From: Mycolicibacterium aromaticivorans JS19b1 = JCM 16368
GTDB lineage: Bacteria > Actinomycetota > Actinomycetes > Mycobacteriales > Mycobacteriaceae
Assembly: GCF_000559085.1 (NCBI RefSeq)
Contig: NZ_JALN02000001.1
Span: forward strand, 4,836,001 to 4,900,000
DNA length: 64,000 nucleotides
Reading direction: 5' to 3'
The position numbers and the translations under genes are program-made. Positions 30,702 to 39,707 of this stretch are shown piece by piece (positions within the stretch are counted from its first letter, which is position 1; every line of letters starts with the position of its first letter). The notes below the pieces were generated by a model that saw only the letters and a program-made list of their open reading frames with translations, was not told the origin of the DNA and did no database searches.

Positions 30702-30720
30702 CGCCGAACTCTCCAATTAA

Positions 30721-30780
30721 CGCGAAAGGCGCGGATCGCCTATCTACGACAAAGTGTAGTAGTGATCCGCGCCGTTCGCG
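30721..30780. promoter_or_regulatory. Large inverted repeat in the cydA upstream region
   Basis: Bases 30721-30737 and 30764-30780 are complementary at 16 of 17 positions; the core arms GGCGCGGATC and GATCCGCGCC are perfect. The 26-bp centre contains a second small CTAC/GTAG pair. The repeat ends about 20 bp before the cydA ATG and just before its Shine-Dalgarno sequence, with no T-run. It may be a bound operator, or an mRNA hairpin that affects cydA translation or ends the transcript from the upstream HdeD-like gene. Confidence 0.5.
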
Positions 30781-30811
30781 CTAGAGCCTTTTGGCCTTTG
30801 TGACGAGAATC

Positions 30812-31393
30812 CTAGGGCGCTGTGGCGGCGATTCGGTCGCCGAGGTTTTTCGAGGCCTTGCGGATTCCGAAGGAGGCCACCACCTCGAAAACGCCGATGA
30901 CGACCAGCCAGATGCCTACGACGAGGGTCAGTGTGGCCAGCGACGGGAATGGCGACGCCAGCACGACGATGCCGGCGATGAGGCTGATCACGCCGACGAA
31001 AATCTCCCAGCCGCGGCCGGGGGTGTCCGGGTCGCTGATCGCGGACACCGCGGTGGCGACGCCACGGAAGATGAAGCCCACGCCGATCCAGATCGCCAGC
31101 AGCAGAATGGAGTTCTGGATGCTGCGGAAGCAGAGCACCGCCAGGATCAGCGCAGCGGCACCGCTGATGAACAGCATGACCCGGCCGCCGGCCGACACGT
31201 GCAGGGTGAAGGCGTGGAACACCTGCGAGATGCCCGTCACCAGAAGGTAGGCGCCGAAGAAGATCGCGGCGACGAGGATGGAGATTCCCGGCCAGACGAG
31301 TACCAGGACTCCGAGAACGAGCGACAGAACGCCCGACAGCAGGACCGACTTCCACAGATGCGGCAGAAGCGGCGGGGCAGAGGTGGTTGTCAT
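30812..31393 (-). CDS. HdeD-family membrane protein (Rv1624c-like)
   Basis: A 193-aa protein with six hydrophobic helices of the HdeD/DUF308 type, including SVLLSGVLSLVLGVLVLVWP and the repeated GxxxRG-type turns (IGVGFIFRG). ATG 31393 begins MTTTSAPP; 30 residues open upstream look non-coding. It lies upstream of cydA on the same strand, as Rv1624c does in M. tuberculosis. HdeD proteins are linked to acid resistance in enterobacteria; no role is established here. Confidence 0.78.
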   Translation of the reverse strand: MTTTSAPPLLPHLWKSVLLSGVLSLVLGVLVLVWPGISILVAAIFFGAYLLVTGISQVFHAFTLHVSAGGRVMLFISGAAALILAVLCFRSIQNSILLLAIWIGVGFIFRGVATAVSAISDPDTPGRGWEIFVGVISLIAGIVVLASPFPSLATLTLVVGIWLVVIGVFEVVASFGIRKASKNLGDRIAATAP

Positions 31394-31460
31394 GGCCGGA
31401 AGTGTTGCACAGCAGGTAGACAATGGACGCCATTTGAGCACTTCAACGGGTGAATTGACG

Positions 31461-31796
31461 TCAAAGAGTGTCCTCGTCGTCACCGCGTTCGCGCAGCGAC
31501 AGCCAGTACAGCATGGTGATCAATCCGAAAATCAGGAGCGCGGCGATCAGATCGGACCACTGGAACGGGTAGACGGCCCCGTCGATGGACAGCACCATCA
31601 CGGTTTCGGCGACGGCGAAGAACAGAAAGAAGACACCGAGGAACCGGCGGGCCGCCGAACGATGCAACCGGGTCCGGCGGACCTCCACCATCAGGCTCAG
31701 CAGCAGAACCGGCAGCACTTGCGCGAGGGTCGCGGCCGTCGGGCCGTCCATGATGGCGAAGTGGACTCGATTGAGGTCAGGCACGCCAGGCCACAC
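31461..31796 (-). CDS. Small membrane protein, unknown
   Basis: A 111-aa protein from GTG 31796 (ATG 31751 is possible) with three hydrophobic segments: TLAQVLPVLLLSLMVEV, LGVFFLFFAVAETVMVLS and LIAALLIFGLITMLYWLS. A basic loop (RRTRLHRSAARR) and an acidic tail (DDEDTL) are present. It ends 68 bp before the HdeD-like gene on the same strand. No family recognised. Confidence 0.55.
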   Translation of the reverse strand: MWPGVPDLNRVHFAIMDGPTAATLAQVLPVLLLSLMVEVRRTRLHRSAARRFLGVFFLFFAVAETVMVLSIDGAVYPFQWSDLIAALLIFGLITMLYWLSLRERGDDEDTL

Positions 31797-31830
31797 TAGC
31801 TGCGCGTACCTGTGGATCCGCTGCCAGATG

Positions 31831-31929
31831 GTTACGGTGCTACTACTGTTCCGTTACCGGGAGTACAAAACCCGGATGGGGCCATTAGTTTCGGGCAGGA
31901 CGGCCCGGGATGCAGTCGAGAGAAAGAGG
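31831..31929 (+). promoter_or_regulatory. Upstream region of the glutamine-type ABC operon with spaced AC dinucleotides (GlnR-like)
   Basis: Two GTTAC copies lie 22 bp apart (31831 and 31853). AC dinucleotides at 31834, 31845 and 31856 are separated by exactly 9 bases, the AC-n9-AC pattern described for mycobacterial GlnR. A purine-rich Shine-Dalgarno AGAAAGAGG ends at 31929, before the GTG at 31935. GlnR control would fit a nitrogen-source transporter but is inferred only. Confidence 0.4.
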
Positions 31930-31934
31930 CAACC

Positions 31935-32834
31935 GTGCTCACTGGATGGTGTCGCGTAGTTGGAGTGATTGGCATAGCCGGTGCCCTGGCATTGTCCGGC
32001 TGCAGCAGCAAAAGCGACTCTGGCGCAGGGCCGTCGACGGCGACCACGGCGGCCAAGGCGCAGAAGGTCGACGAGATCGCGGCGACGGTTCCCGATGACA
32101 TCAAGAAGTCGGGCAAGTTGGTCGTTGGCGTGAACATCCCTTATGCGCCTAACGAATTCAAGGATTCCAGCGGCAAGATCGTCGGCTTCGACGTCGACCT
32201 GATGAACGCCATCGCCTCCACGATGGGCTTGACCGCCGACTTCCGCGAAGCGGACTTCGCCAAGATCATTCCCTCGATCCAGCAGGGCACCTTCAACGTC
32301 GGCATGTCGTCGTTCACCGACACCAAGGAGCGCCAGCAGTCGGTGGACTTCGTCGACTACTTCAACGCGGGCATCATGTGGGCGCAACGGCCCGGGTCGC
32401 CGATCGACCCCAACAACGCGTGTGGCAAGAAGGTCGCCGTGCAGGCGACCACCACCGAGGAAACCGACGAGCTCCCCAAGAAGAGCAAGGCGTGCACCGA
32501 CGCCGGCAAGCCGGCCATCGAGATCCTGAAGTTCGACGGGCAGGACGCCGCCACCAACGCAGTGGTGCTCGGCCAGGCCGACGCGATGTCGGCGGACTCG
32601 CCGGTGACCGCGTACGCCATCAAGCAGAGCAACGGCAAGCTGGAGGCCGCCGGCGAGATCTTCGACTCGGCGCCCTACGGCTGGCCGGTCGCCAAGGGTT
32701 CGCCGTTGGCCGCTTCCCTGCAGAAGGCGCTCGAACACCTCATCGAGACCGGTGATTACAAGACGATCGCCAGCAACTGGGGTGTCCAAGCCGGGATGAT
32801 CACCAAGCCGGTCATCAACGGGGGGACCAGCTAA
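31935..32834 (+). CDS. Amino acid (glutamine-type) ABC transporter substrate-binding lipoprotein
   Basis: A 299-aa family 3 solute-binding protein anchored outside the membrane. The signal peptide ends in lipobox LSGC (Cys about residue 23), followed by a Ser/Thr/Ala linker. The binding fold begins KLVVGVNIPYAPNEF, with GFDVDLMNAIA and later ADAMSADSPVTAYAI. GTG 31935 follows a good Shine-Dalgarno; the longer upstream frame has no signal-like sequence. Permease and ATPase genes follow directly. Substrate class polar amino acids; glutamine or glutamate is a guess. Confidence 0.88.
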   Translation: MLTGWCRVVGVIGIAGALALSGCSSKSDSGAGPSTATTAAKAQKVDEIAATVPDDIKKSGKLVVGVNIPYAPNEFKDSSGKIVGFDVDLMNAIASTMGLTADFREADFAKIIPSIQQGTFNVGMSSFTDTKERQQSVDFVDYFNAGIMWAQRPGSPIDPNNACGKKVAVQATTTEETDELPKKSKACTDAGKPAIEILKFDGQDAATNAVVLGQADAMSADSPVTAYAIKQSNGKLEAAGEIFDSAPYGWPVAKGSPLAASLQKALEHLIETGDYKTIASNWGVQAGMITKPVINGGTS

Positions 32835-32839
32835 CCGAT

Positions 32840-33760
32840 ATGGCTGTCGACGAGTCGGCTCCACCTGCCATCAACGCGGTACCGCTTCGTCATCCGTGGC
32901 GGTGGGTGGGGGCGGCCGTCATCATCGTCCTGGTTGCCCTGTTCATCTATGGCGCGGCCACCAATCCGGCCTACGGCTGGTCGACGTACGGCGAGTATCT
33001 GTTCAACGACCGGATCATGCTCGGTGTCTTCAACACACTGCAGCTGACGGTGTACGCGATGGTGCTCGGCATCGTGCTCGGTGTGATCCTGTCGGTGATG
33101 CGGCTATCGCCGAACCCCGTATTCGGTTCTGTGGCATGGGTTTTCCTGTGGATCTTCCGCGGCACACCGGTGTACGTGCAGCTGGTGTTCTGGGGGCTCA
33201 TCCCGACTATCTATCAGCACATCCAGTTGGGCGTGCCGTTCGGGCCGTCGTTCTTCCACCTCGACCTGCAGAACCTGTCCATTCCGTTCCTGCTGGCGGT
33301 CATCGGTCTCGGACTCAACGAGGCCGCGTACATGGCCGAGATCATCCGAGCAGGCATCACGTCGGTGCCCGAAGGGCAGTCGGAGGCATCGACCGCGCTG
33401 GGTATGTCGTGGGGAATGACGATGCGCCGCACCGTGCTTCCACAGGCGATGCGGGTCATCATTCCGCCGACCGGCAACGAGGTCATCAGCATGCTGAAGA
33501 CCACATCGCTGGTGACGGCCGTGCCGTATTCCTATGACCTGTACAGCATTGCCTCGCGGGAGATCGCGGCTCGGACATTCGAACCGGTTCCGATGCTGCT
33601 GGTGGCCGCGACCTGGTACCTGGTGATCACCAGCGTGCTGATGGTGGGGCAGTACTACCTCGAGAAGTACTTCTCCCGCGGCATTTCCCGAAAGTTGACC
33701 TCCAAGCAGCTCGAGGCCTTGGCCAAGGCGCAGACCGGTACGGAGGCGGGACACGTATGA
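32840..33760 (+). CDS. Amino acid ABC transporter permease (HisM/GlnP family)
   Basis: A 306-aa inner-membrane permease. An N-terminal helix ([17 protein letters not shown]) is followed by the [19 protein letters not shown] region and the coupling loop [28 protein letters not shown], the EAA motif that contacts the ATPase. It starts 5 bp after the binding protein and overlaps the ATPase gene by ATGA. The Lys-rich C-terminus is cytosolic. Confidence 0.92.
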   Translation: MAVDESAPPAINAVPLRHPWRWVGAAVIIVLVALFIYGAATNPAYGWSTYGEYLFNDRIMLGVFNTLQLTVYAMVLGIVLGVILSVMRLSPNPVFGSVAWVFLWIFRGTPVYVQLVFWGLIPTIYQHIQLGVPFGPSFFHLDLQNLSIPFLLAVIGLGLNEAAYMAEIIRAGITSVPEGQSEASTALGMSWGMTMRRTVLPQAMRVIIPPTGNEVISMLKTTSLVTAVPYSYDLYSIASREIAARTFEPVPMLLVAATWYLVITSVLMVGQYYLEKYFSRGISRKLTSKQLEALAKAQTGTEAGHV

Positions 33761-34524
33761 CCGGCGAACCCATGGTGCGCGCTGAGCGGGTGTGCAAGGA
33801 CTTCGGCGCCCTATCGGTGCTCAAGGGTGTGACGCTGTCGGTGGACCCCGGCAAGGTGCTCGTCCTTGTCGGGCCGTCGGGCTCCGGCAAGTCCACATTC
33901 CTGCGCTGTATCAATCACCTTGAAAACGTCAGTGCCGGAAGGCTTTACGTCGACGGTCAATTGATCGGCTATCGCGAGCGTGGCGGCAAACTGTACGAGA
34001 TGGCCCCGCGTGACGCGGCCAAGCAACGCCGCGACATCGGTATGGTGTTCCAGCACTTCAATCTTTTCCCGCACCGCACGGCGCTGGCCAACATCATCGA
34101 ATCGCCAGTACACGTCAAAGGGGTCAAAAAGGCGGCCGCCCTCGATCGGGCACGGGATCTGCTCAATCAGGTGGGCATGACGGACAAGGCCGACGCGTAC
34201 CCGGCGCAGCTCTCAGGCGGCCAACAACAGCGGGTGGCGATAGCCCGCGCGCTGGCGATGGACCCCAAGCTGATGTTGTTCGACGAGCCCACCTCGGCGT
34301 TGGACCCCGAACTCGTCGGCGAGGTGCTGGGCGTGATGAAAAAGCTTGCCAGCGAGGGCATGACGATGATCGTGGTGACGCACGAGATGGGCTTCGCCCG
34401 TGAGGTCGCCGACGAGCTGGTGTTCATGGACGGTGGGGTGATCGTCGAAAGCGGGCCGCCGCGGGAAGTCCTGAGCAATCCGCAGCACGACCGGACGAAG
34501 GCCTTCCTGTCCAAAGTCATGTAG
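33757..34524 (+). CDS. Amino acid ABC transporter ATPase (GlnQ family)
   Basis: A 255-aa ABC ATPase that powers the preceding permease: Walker [10 protein letters not shown] (about residues 43-51), Q-loop [14 protein letters not shown], signature LSGGQQQR, Walker [15 protein letters not shown] and switch His in VVTHEMGF. It is the last gene of the three-gene transporter operon and is convergent with the adenylate cyclase, 2 bp away. Close to GlnQ/GluA; substrate is set by the binding protein. Confidence 0.94.
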   Translation: MTGEPMVRAERVCKDFGALSVLKGVTLSVDPGKVLVLVGPSGSGKSTFLRCINHLENVSAGRLYVDGQLIGYRERGGKLYEMAPRDAAKQRRDIGMVFQHFNLFPHRTALANIIESPVHVKGVKKAAALDRARDLLNQVGMTDKADAYPAQLSGGQQQRVAIARALAMDPKLMLFDEPTSALDPELVGEVLGVMKKLASEGMTMIVVTHEMGFAREVADELVFMDGGVIVESGPPREVLSNPQHDRTKAFLSKVM

Positions 34525-34526
34525 CG

Positions 34527-35870
34527 CTAACCGGTTGGACTTTCGACCCGCCCGCTCTCTTCGTGGGCGGGTCGATCGCCGTCCGGACTGGTGGTGGCTC
34601 GGCGGTCGACCAGGTACCAGGTATGCATCAGGCCCTTGCCCTTCACGTCGACGTCGCCGCGCTCCTCGAGGACGAACCGGTCCCGCAGCCGTTCGTAGAC
34701 ATCCTGGGGGACCTGAATGCGGCCCTCGGGGTCGGTGGTCTCCATGCGGGAGGCGACGTTGACCGCGTCTCCCCACACGTCGTAGAAGAACCTGCGGGCA
34801 CCGACCACGCCGGCGACCACAGGGCCGGCGGCCATTCCCATTCGTAGCGGCACGAGCTGACCGTTGGGATCGCGCAGATCCCGCACGGCCTTGGCCATGT
34901 CGAGCGCGAGGTTCGCCAGCGCGTCGACGTGATCGTCGCGGGGCTCGGGCACGCCGCTGACGACCATGTAGGAGTCGCCGGTGGTCTTGATTTTCTCCAG
35001 GGCGTGCTTGTCGACCAGGCGATCGAACGTGGTGTACAGCCGGTCGAGGAAGCGCACCAGTTCGGCGGGGGCGATCTGGCTGGCTCGCTCGGTGAAGCCG
35101 GCGATGTCGGCGAACAGGATCGAGGCGTCGTCGTATCGGTCGGCGATCGTGCCGCGGGCCGGGTCTTTGAGCCGGGCCGCGATGGTGGCCGGAAGGATGT
35201 TGGCCAGTAGCGCTTCGGAGCGCAGGTACTCGAATTCCATTGCCGCCTCGGCGCGGGAGACTTCCCGCATGGCGTACCAGACCGTCGCGAAGATCATCAC
35301 ACATGCGGACACCGTGGTGATCACGAAGCCGGCGTTGACCAGCCAGCGCGGCTGTATACCGGTGTCTCCGGGGACCAGGAACTGAGAAGCGATGGTCAAC
35401 CCGGCGCCGATCGCCACCACCATCGAGGCCAGCACGACGTGCTCGACACCGAGCACGAGCACGGCCAGCGACGCCGACACCAGATAGTAGAACTGGATGC
35501 CGGAGTCGGTCCCGACCTGCCAGCCGACGATCGTCAGGGACAAGAACGCGAAGAAGATGAAGGCCAGCGCGGCGATGCTCTCGCCGAAGCGGTGCAGTAA
35601 AGGGATGACCCCGAAGATGGCCGCCGTACCGAGATTGACCAGCCCGATGGTGACCAAATGGTCTGCGGTGATGAATTGCAGGATGCCGATGACGGCGGTG
35701 ACGACGGCAGCCATCGTCGCCGCGATGTTGAGCACGCGCTGACGGCGGGTGATCGACTCGGCCCAATGCAGGTTGCGAGCCGGCGCGCGGCGCTGCATCT
35801 TCTCGCAGTCCGCGCGCTGGGCCGGTCCGTCCGACGGCACCGAACCAGCGCATTTCCGCAGGGTGCCCAC
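34527..35870 (-). CDS. cya: Membrane-bound class III adenylate cyclase (Rv1625c-like)
   Basis: Makes cAMP from ATP. The 447-aa protein has six membrane helices (about residues 45-200) and a C-terminal cyclase domain. All catalytic positions are visible: first metal Asp in FADIAGFTE, Lys and second Asp in EKIKTTGDSYMVV, and the transition-state Asn and Arg in DVWGDAVNVASRM. This is the mammalian-like architecture of Rv1625c, active as a homodimer. The GTG start lies 9 bp after agmatinase, so the two are probably co-transcribed. The Rv1624c-like gene is separated from it here by the glutamine-type transporter. Confidence 0.93.
   Translation of the reverse strand: MGTLRKCAGSVPSDGPAQRADCEKMQRRAPARNLHWAESITRRQRVLNIAATMAAVVTAVIGILQFITADHLVTIGLVNLGTAAIFGVIPLLHRFGESIAALAFIFFAFLSLTIVGWQVGTDSGIQFYYLVSASLAVLVLGVEHVVLASMVVAIGAGLTIASQFLVPGDTGIQPRWLVNAGFVITTVSACVMIFATVWYAMREVSRAEAAMEFEYLRSEALLANILPATIAARLKDPARGTIADRYDDASILFADIAGFTERASQIAPAELVRFLDRLYTTFDRLVDKHALEKIKTTGDSYMVVSGVPEPRDDHVDALANLALDMAKAVRDLRDPNGQLVPLRMGMAAGPVVAGVVGARRFFYDVWGDAVNVASRMETTDPEGRIQVPQDVYERLRDRFVLEERGDVDVKGKGLMHTWYLVDRRATTSPDGDRPAHEESGRVESPTG
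34544..34574. terminator. Inverted repeat at the convergent end of the ABC operon, inside the 3' end of cya
   Basis: CGACCCGCCC and GGGCGGGTCG are perfect 10-bp arms around an 11-bp loop, 20 bp after the ATPase stop. The hairpin would end plus-strand transcription from the transporter while lying in the last codons of the convergent cyclase gene. There is no T-tract, as is common for mycobacterial terminators. Confidence 0.5.
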
Positions 35871-35879
35871 AATCGCAGC

Positions 35880-36848
35880 CTATCGGTTGGCCGCAAGCAC
35901 CGAGAGGAGTTCGTATCCGACGTGGGCCGCGGCGATCCCGGTCATCTCGGCGTGGTCGTAGGCCGGGGCCACCTCGACGATGTCGGCACCGACCACGTCG
36001 AGGCCCACCAGCCCGCGCAACGTGTTGAGCAGTTCGCGCGACGTCAACCCACCGGCTTCCGGAGTTCCGGTGCCGGGTGCGTGCGCGGGATCGAGGACGT
36101 CGATGTCGACCGAGACGTACACCGGTCCGCCCGCGAGACGCTTGCGCATACGCTCCACAATGCTTGTGACACCGTCGAATTCGTAGTCATCGGAGCGGAT
36201 GACCTGGAAGCCCAGAACGGCGTCATCCTCCAGGTCGGTCTTGCTGTACAACGGGCCGCGGATGCCCATGTGCAGCGACCTCTCCATATCGATCAGCCCT
36301 TCCTCGCTGGCCCGCCGGAACGGCGTGCCATGGGTGTAGGGCGCGCCGAAATAGGTGTCCCAGGTATCGAGGTGGGCGTCGAAATGCAGCACTGCCACCG
36401 GGCCGTGGTCGCGGGCCAGCGAGCGCAGGATCGGCAGGGCGATGGTGTGGTCACCGCCGATGGTCAGAACAGTCGAGCCGTCCTTGCGCAGGTCGGTCAT
36501 CGCGGTGTCGATTCCCGCGATCGCCTCCTCGATGTCGAAGGGATTGACGGCGACGTCACCGCAGTCGGCCACCTGCTGAGTGATGAACGGATTGACGCCC
36601 AACGCCGGGTTGAACGGCCGCAGCAGCTTGGAGGCCGCGCGGACGTGCGATGGCCCGAATCGCGCTCCGGGCCGATAGGACACGCCGCTGTCGAAGGGAA
36701 CCCCGACGATGCGAACGTCGGCGCCGGGCACCTCGGAGATCCGCGGCAGCCGCGCGAACGTCGACGGCTCGGTGTAGCGGGGATACTTCGTGGCGTCGAC
36801 GGGTCCGACGATCCCGGAGTCCGGCACGTTGTCGATCTCGGATGCCAT
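35880..36848 (-). CDS. speB: Agmatinase / ureohydrolase family protein
   Basis: A 322-aa Mn-dependent ureohydrolase that would split agmatine (or a related guanidino compound) into putrescine and urea. Metal-binding motifs are complete: GGDHT (His), HFDAHLD (Asp, His, Asp) and [22 protein letters not shown] 36848 has an ideal AGGAGGAAAC upstream. It is divergent from a nitrilase-family gene and followed by cya. Related enzymes use guanidinobutyrate or proclavaminate, so the substrate is open. Confidence 0.87.
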   Translation of the reverse strand: MASEIDNVPDSGIVGPVDATKYPRYTEPSTFARLPRISEVPGADVRIVGVPFDSGVSYRPGARFGPSHVRAASKLLRPFNPALGVNPFITQQVADCGDVAVNPFDIEEAIAGIDTAMTDLRKDGSTVLTIGGDHTIALPILRSLARDHGPVAVLHFDAHLDTWDTYFGAPYTHGTPFRRASEEGLIDMERSLHMGIRGPLYSKTDLEDDAVLGFQVIRSDDYEFDGVTSIVERMRKRLAGGPVYVSVDIDVLDPAHAPGTGTPEAGGLTSRELLNTLRGLVGLDVVGADIVEVAPAYDHAEMTGIAAAHVGYELLSVLAANR

Positions 36849-36881
36849 GTTTCCTCCTCTGCCGGTTCCTTGCGGCGAGGT

Positions 36882-36896
36882 TAGCCTGCAAGGATG
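36882..36896 (+). promoter_or_regulatory. Probable leaderless promoter of the nitrilase gene
   Basis: TAGCCT at 36882-36887 fits the -10 pattern TAnnnT and ends 6 bp before ATG 36894. That would place the transcript start on the start codon. A short AAGG at 36890-36893 is too close to act as a normal ribosome binding site. Confidence 0.45.
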
Positions 36897-37691
36897 ACCC
36901 GGATCGCGTGCGCCCAAATCGACCCCACCGTCGGCGCGCTGGCCGCCAATCTCGAGCTGTCGACGGATGCTGTCGCTGACGCCGTCGCGCAAGGGGCCGA
37001 CGTCGTGGTGCTGCCGGAGCTGGCCACCTCCGGCTATATGTTCGCCGATGCTGACGAAGCCCGCTCGGTGGCGGTGCGCCCCACCGATCCGGCGTTCGAC
37101 GCGTGGCGCTCCGCCGCCGGCGACGCGATCGTGATCGGCGGGTTCTGCGAGCTCGGTGACGACGGTTTGCTGTACAACAGCGCGATCGCGCTCGACCGCG
37201 ACGGACTGATCGCGACCTACCGCAAGACACATCTGTGGGACCGGGAGAAGCTGATCTTCACCCGCGGCGCCGCGCTGCCTCCGGTGCTGAAGACACGGCA
37301 CGGCGCGATCGCGGTGATGGTCTGCTATGACCTGGAGTTCGGTGAGGTGACTCGCCAGGTGGCCGTTGACGGCGTGGAATTGATTGCGGCGCCGGTGAAT
37401 TGGCCGCTGTTCCCCCGTCCCGAGGGGGAGCGGCCGGGAGAGGTGATCACGGCGATGTCCACCGCACGGCTCAATCGGGTGGTGGTCGCGGTGTGCGACC
37501 GCGCGGGAGTCGAACGTGGCCAGCCGTGGACGCAGGGCAGCGTGATCGTCGACCCCGACGGCTGGGTGGTCGCCGATGCAGGGTCGGGACCGGGGCTGGC
37601 CATCGCCGACGTCGACCTGACCGCCACGCACGACAAGACTCTGACGGAGTATGTCGACCTGCTCTCCGATCGGCGCCTAGACCTCTACTGA
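36894..37691 (+). CDS. Carbon-nitrogen hydrolase (nitrilase superfamily amidase)
   Basis: A 265-aa cytosolic amidase with the full catalytic triad: Glu in [10 protein letters not shown] (about residue 42), Lys in YRKTHLWD (about 107) and Cys in [11 protein letters not shown] (about 143). The group includes carbamoylputrescine amidases, omega-amidases and aliphatic amidases. The divergent agmatinase points to polyamine or guanidino/amide nitrogen catabolism, but the substrate cannot be read from the sequence. Confidence 0.87.
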   Translation: MTRIACAQIDPTVGALAANLELSTDAVADAVAQGADVVVLPELATSGYMFADADEARSVAVRPTDPAFDAWRSAAGDAIVIGGFCELGDDGLLYNSAIALDRDGLIATYRKTHLWDREKLIFTRGAALPPVLKTRHGAIAVMVCYDLEFGEVTRQVAVDGVELIAAPVNWPLFPRPEGERPGEVITAMSTARLNRVVVAVCDRAGVERGQPWTQGSVIVDPDGWVVADAGSGPGLAIADVDLTATHDKTLTEYVDLLSDRRLDLY

Positions 37692-37732
37692 AAAGCCGCC
37701 CAAAAGTTTGCTTGAGCAGTATGCTGCCCTCG

Positions 37733-37761
37733 TTGGACCCACAGCGGTTATCCAGTAAAGT
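37733..37761 (+). promoter_or_regulatory. SigA-type promoter of a small lipoprotein gene
   Basis: A -35 TTGGAC (37733-37738) and a -10 TAAAGT (37756-37761) are separated by exactly 17 bp. The predicted leader of about 33 nt begins with a small GTGGC/GCCAC hairpin and includes AGGAAT before ATG 37801. Confidence 0.55.
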
Positions 37762-37800
37762 GGCCTTTCGCCACTACGGTGTACGCAGATAGGAATTATC

Positions 37801-38064
37801 ATGAGCTCTTGTCGCCTGACTCGTCAGATTGCACTCTTTGCTGGCGGGGCTGCAATCGTCGGGATGGGCGCGTTGACCGCGTGCAGCTCGAACGCGAAGG
37901 AGGCCCCCTCGTCGACGACGACCACTCCGTCGTCCACCGTGGCGCCCTCGCCGACCGAGAAGGCTGTGTCGCCGGGTGGCGCGAACTCGTTCTCGCCGAC
38001 GGTCAACCCCGCGCCGCCGGGAACGGTCTGCAAGCAGATCGTCGGCAACCAGTGCGTCCGGTGA
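37801..38064 (+). CDS. Small secreted lipoprotein, unknown
   Basis: An 87-aa protein with a lipoprotein signal (IALFAGGAAIVGMGALTAC, Cys about residue 28). A low-complexity Ser/Thr/Pro stretch and a short tail with two Cys (VCKQIVGNQCVR) that could form a disulfide follow. It has its own promoter. No family recognised; small Thr/Pro-rich lipoproteins of this kind are common in mycobacteria. Confidence 0.65.
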   Translation: MSSCRLTRQIALFAGGAAIVGMGALTACSSNAKEAPSSTTTTPSSTVAPSPTEKAVSPGGANSFSPTVNPAPPGTVCKQIVGNQCVR

Positions 38065-38098
38065 TCGTGGACCGTCGTTAAGCGGCTGGCGGCAGCTT

Positions 38099-38827
38099 TC
38101 AGACGGTACGGCTGCGGGTCCGCCTCACCTGGCGGCCGTCCTCCGTGTCGTCTCGCCTTTGCGGCCGCGACGTAATGGCCGCAGCACTCAGTGCCACGAG
38201 CGCCCCGCCGAGCAGCATGCCCCCGATGACATCGGTGAAAATGTGAGCGCGGACGTAGAGCGCCAGCCATGCGACGGCAAGGACACCTATCGCGGCAACG
38301 CTTGAAATCACTGCCTTCGCAGCGTGCTTGCGCCCGACGCCTACGCACACCGCGATCGTTCCGAACAGTGTGGCGGCTCCGGTGACATGACCGGAGGGAA
38401 ACGAATTCATGTAATCGAGGTCTGACCAGTCAAGCATTGACCCGTCGCGCAACTGGGCGAGATTTTCGGGCGTTCGCTCGACGATGTGCTTGAGCGCCTG
38501 CTCGAGCACCGCACCCGCGCCGACGGATCCAGTCACGGCAACGAGGCGCATGATCGAACGCGCGTTCACGGCCAGTAGAGTTCCGCTCACCAATCCGGCG
38601 ACTGCCACGTGGATGGGTTGACCGATGTAGTCGAAGATCCCGGTCGAATCGCCCCGCCGATTGTGCGATCGATGCGCGTCGAACCAATTCCAGACCGATG
38701 TGTCGAGCGCTGTCATCCACCAGGAGTTGATCTCGGCAGCCATGTACGCCAGCGCGCCGAACAGGCCCGCGGCGAGCAGGACCAGCGCGAATCGCTGCCG
38801 TCTCGATGTGATGTCGATGTCGCTCAT
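38099..38827 (-). CDS. PAP2-family membrane phosphatase
   Basis: A 242-aa membrane protein with about six helices and the three PAP2 phosphatase motifs: KHIVERTPE, FPSGHVTG with the catalytic His, and YVRAHIFTDVIGG with the second His and Asp. Substrates in the family are lipid phosphates such as phosphatidate, undecaprenyl pyrophosphate or PI-phosphates. ATG 38827 is chosen; ATG 38845 is also possible. GC content is slightly lower than in neighbouring genes and it lies next to the tRNA-associated island. Confidence 0.8.
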   Translation of the reverse strand: MSDIDITSRRQRFALVLLAAGLFGALAYMAAEINSWWMTALDTSVWNWFDAHRSHNRRGDSTGIFDYIGQPIHVAVAGLVSGTLLAVNARSIMRLVAVTGSVGAGAVLEQALKHIVERTPENLAQLRDGSMLDWSDLDYMNSFPSGHVTGAATLFGTIAVCVGVGRKHAAKAVISSVAAIGVLAVAWLALYVRAHIFTDVIGGMLLGGALVALSAAAITSRPQRRDDTEDGRQVRRTRSRTV

Positions 38828-39083
38828 TGTGCCGCAATGGCTCATCTCATCGTTGCGGGTAGTCCAAGGCGCCAATCGGCCGCGATTGATCCGGACCCGG
38901 TCAAGGGAACCCGCCACGGCAAGGGGGGATAAGGGGCCGTGGCGGGCTCGATACGTCAACGGTGGGTGGACCGGAGCAGTTCCCCGACCGCGACACCGAT
39001 GCGGGAGGCGGTATCTGCAGGCGCTTTGCATCTGCGCGCTCCGCAGGCCCCAGCCGCCTGATTGCGGGCGGTACGGATAGCGC

Positions 39084-39133
39084 GTTTCTGGTGCCCTCGG
39101 TGAGATCCGAACTCACACTGCACGGGTTGTGAA
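39084..39133. repeat. Direct repeat copy of the tRNA-Leu 3' half (att-like, left end)
   Basis: This 50-bp block matches 42444-42493 at 48 of 50 positions in the same orientation. It covers the tRNA 3' end (including encoded CCA and 5 bp beyond) through the T arm to the anticodon loop; the 5' half of the tRNA is absent. Such half-tRNA duplications mark the far end of integrated elements. Confidence 0.85.
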
Positions 39134-39707
39134 GGTGTGGATCCTACGTTGTTCCAGCTCACAGCTGTTGGGGCAGGTTGATGACCGTCGGGGACCGGTG
39201 AGGATGAACTACCAGTGCAGATAGGTTTTTTATCGATGTCTCCCGATAGTCCTCGGGTGTCCGCGATCGGTGCCCTGCTTACTGTCTGCTTACTGGAATC
39301 GAGTTGTCCGAAACAGCCTTTCAGCCCGTTCACCCTAGCCATCGCTCCCAAGAATGCGAACTAATTGATAGCTCGAATGACCCGGGGAGTCGACTTGCCA
39401 GTAATTTTCTGACAGTGCTGGCAGGGGAGAAAACCTGTTCCGCACTCCAACCGAATCAGGCGACCTCCCTTGCGCGTCCACTCTTTGGCCCTTGGGTTCT
39501 CACCCCGCGGGGGCAGGTGGGCGGACCCACCTCAGCGCGGCCACGATCCGGTTTTACATCCTGAAGAATATTGAGTTGGGGCGTGCACTTCGGCCACGTC
39601 GGTCGTCGTCGCCTCGCTCGGCGTAGCGATGTGCAGGCGTGGATTGACTCGAGAACCACGACAGTGTGATGGGTACTGCGCACGCGGCGTCGACTCGTTG
39701 TCGGCTG
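39134..39707. other. AT-richer stretch without a credible gene
   Basis: No open frame here has mycobacterial codon bias, and GC is visibly lower (near 50% around 39300-39420) than the surrounding DNA. It holds short inverted repeats (TGCCAG at 39397 with CTGGCA at 39419, and GGTGGG/CCCACC near 39520). Together with the flanking half-tRNA copy this looks like decayed mobile-element DNA. Confidence 0.5.

Noticed and set aside
34213..35853. 546-codon frame overlapping cya and the ABC ATPase on the minus strand
   Set aside because: It is an alternate frame of cya and antisense to the ATPase; composition is Arg-rich shadow sequence.
38956..39351. 131-codon minus-strand frame across the half-tRNA copy
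   Set aside because: It reads through antisense tRNA sequence and AT-richer DNA without mycobacterial codon bias or recognisable domains.
39304..39564. 86-codon plus-strand frame in the island
   Set aside because: No ribosome binding site, no codon bias and no similarity noticed; probably a chance open frame.
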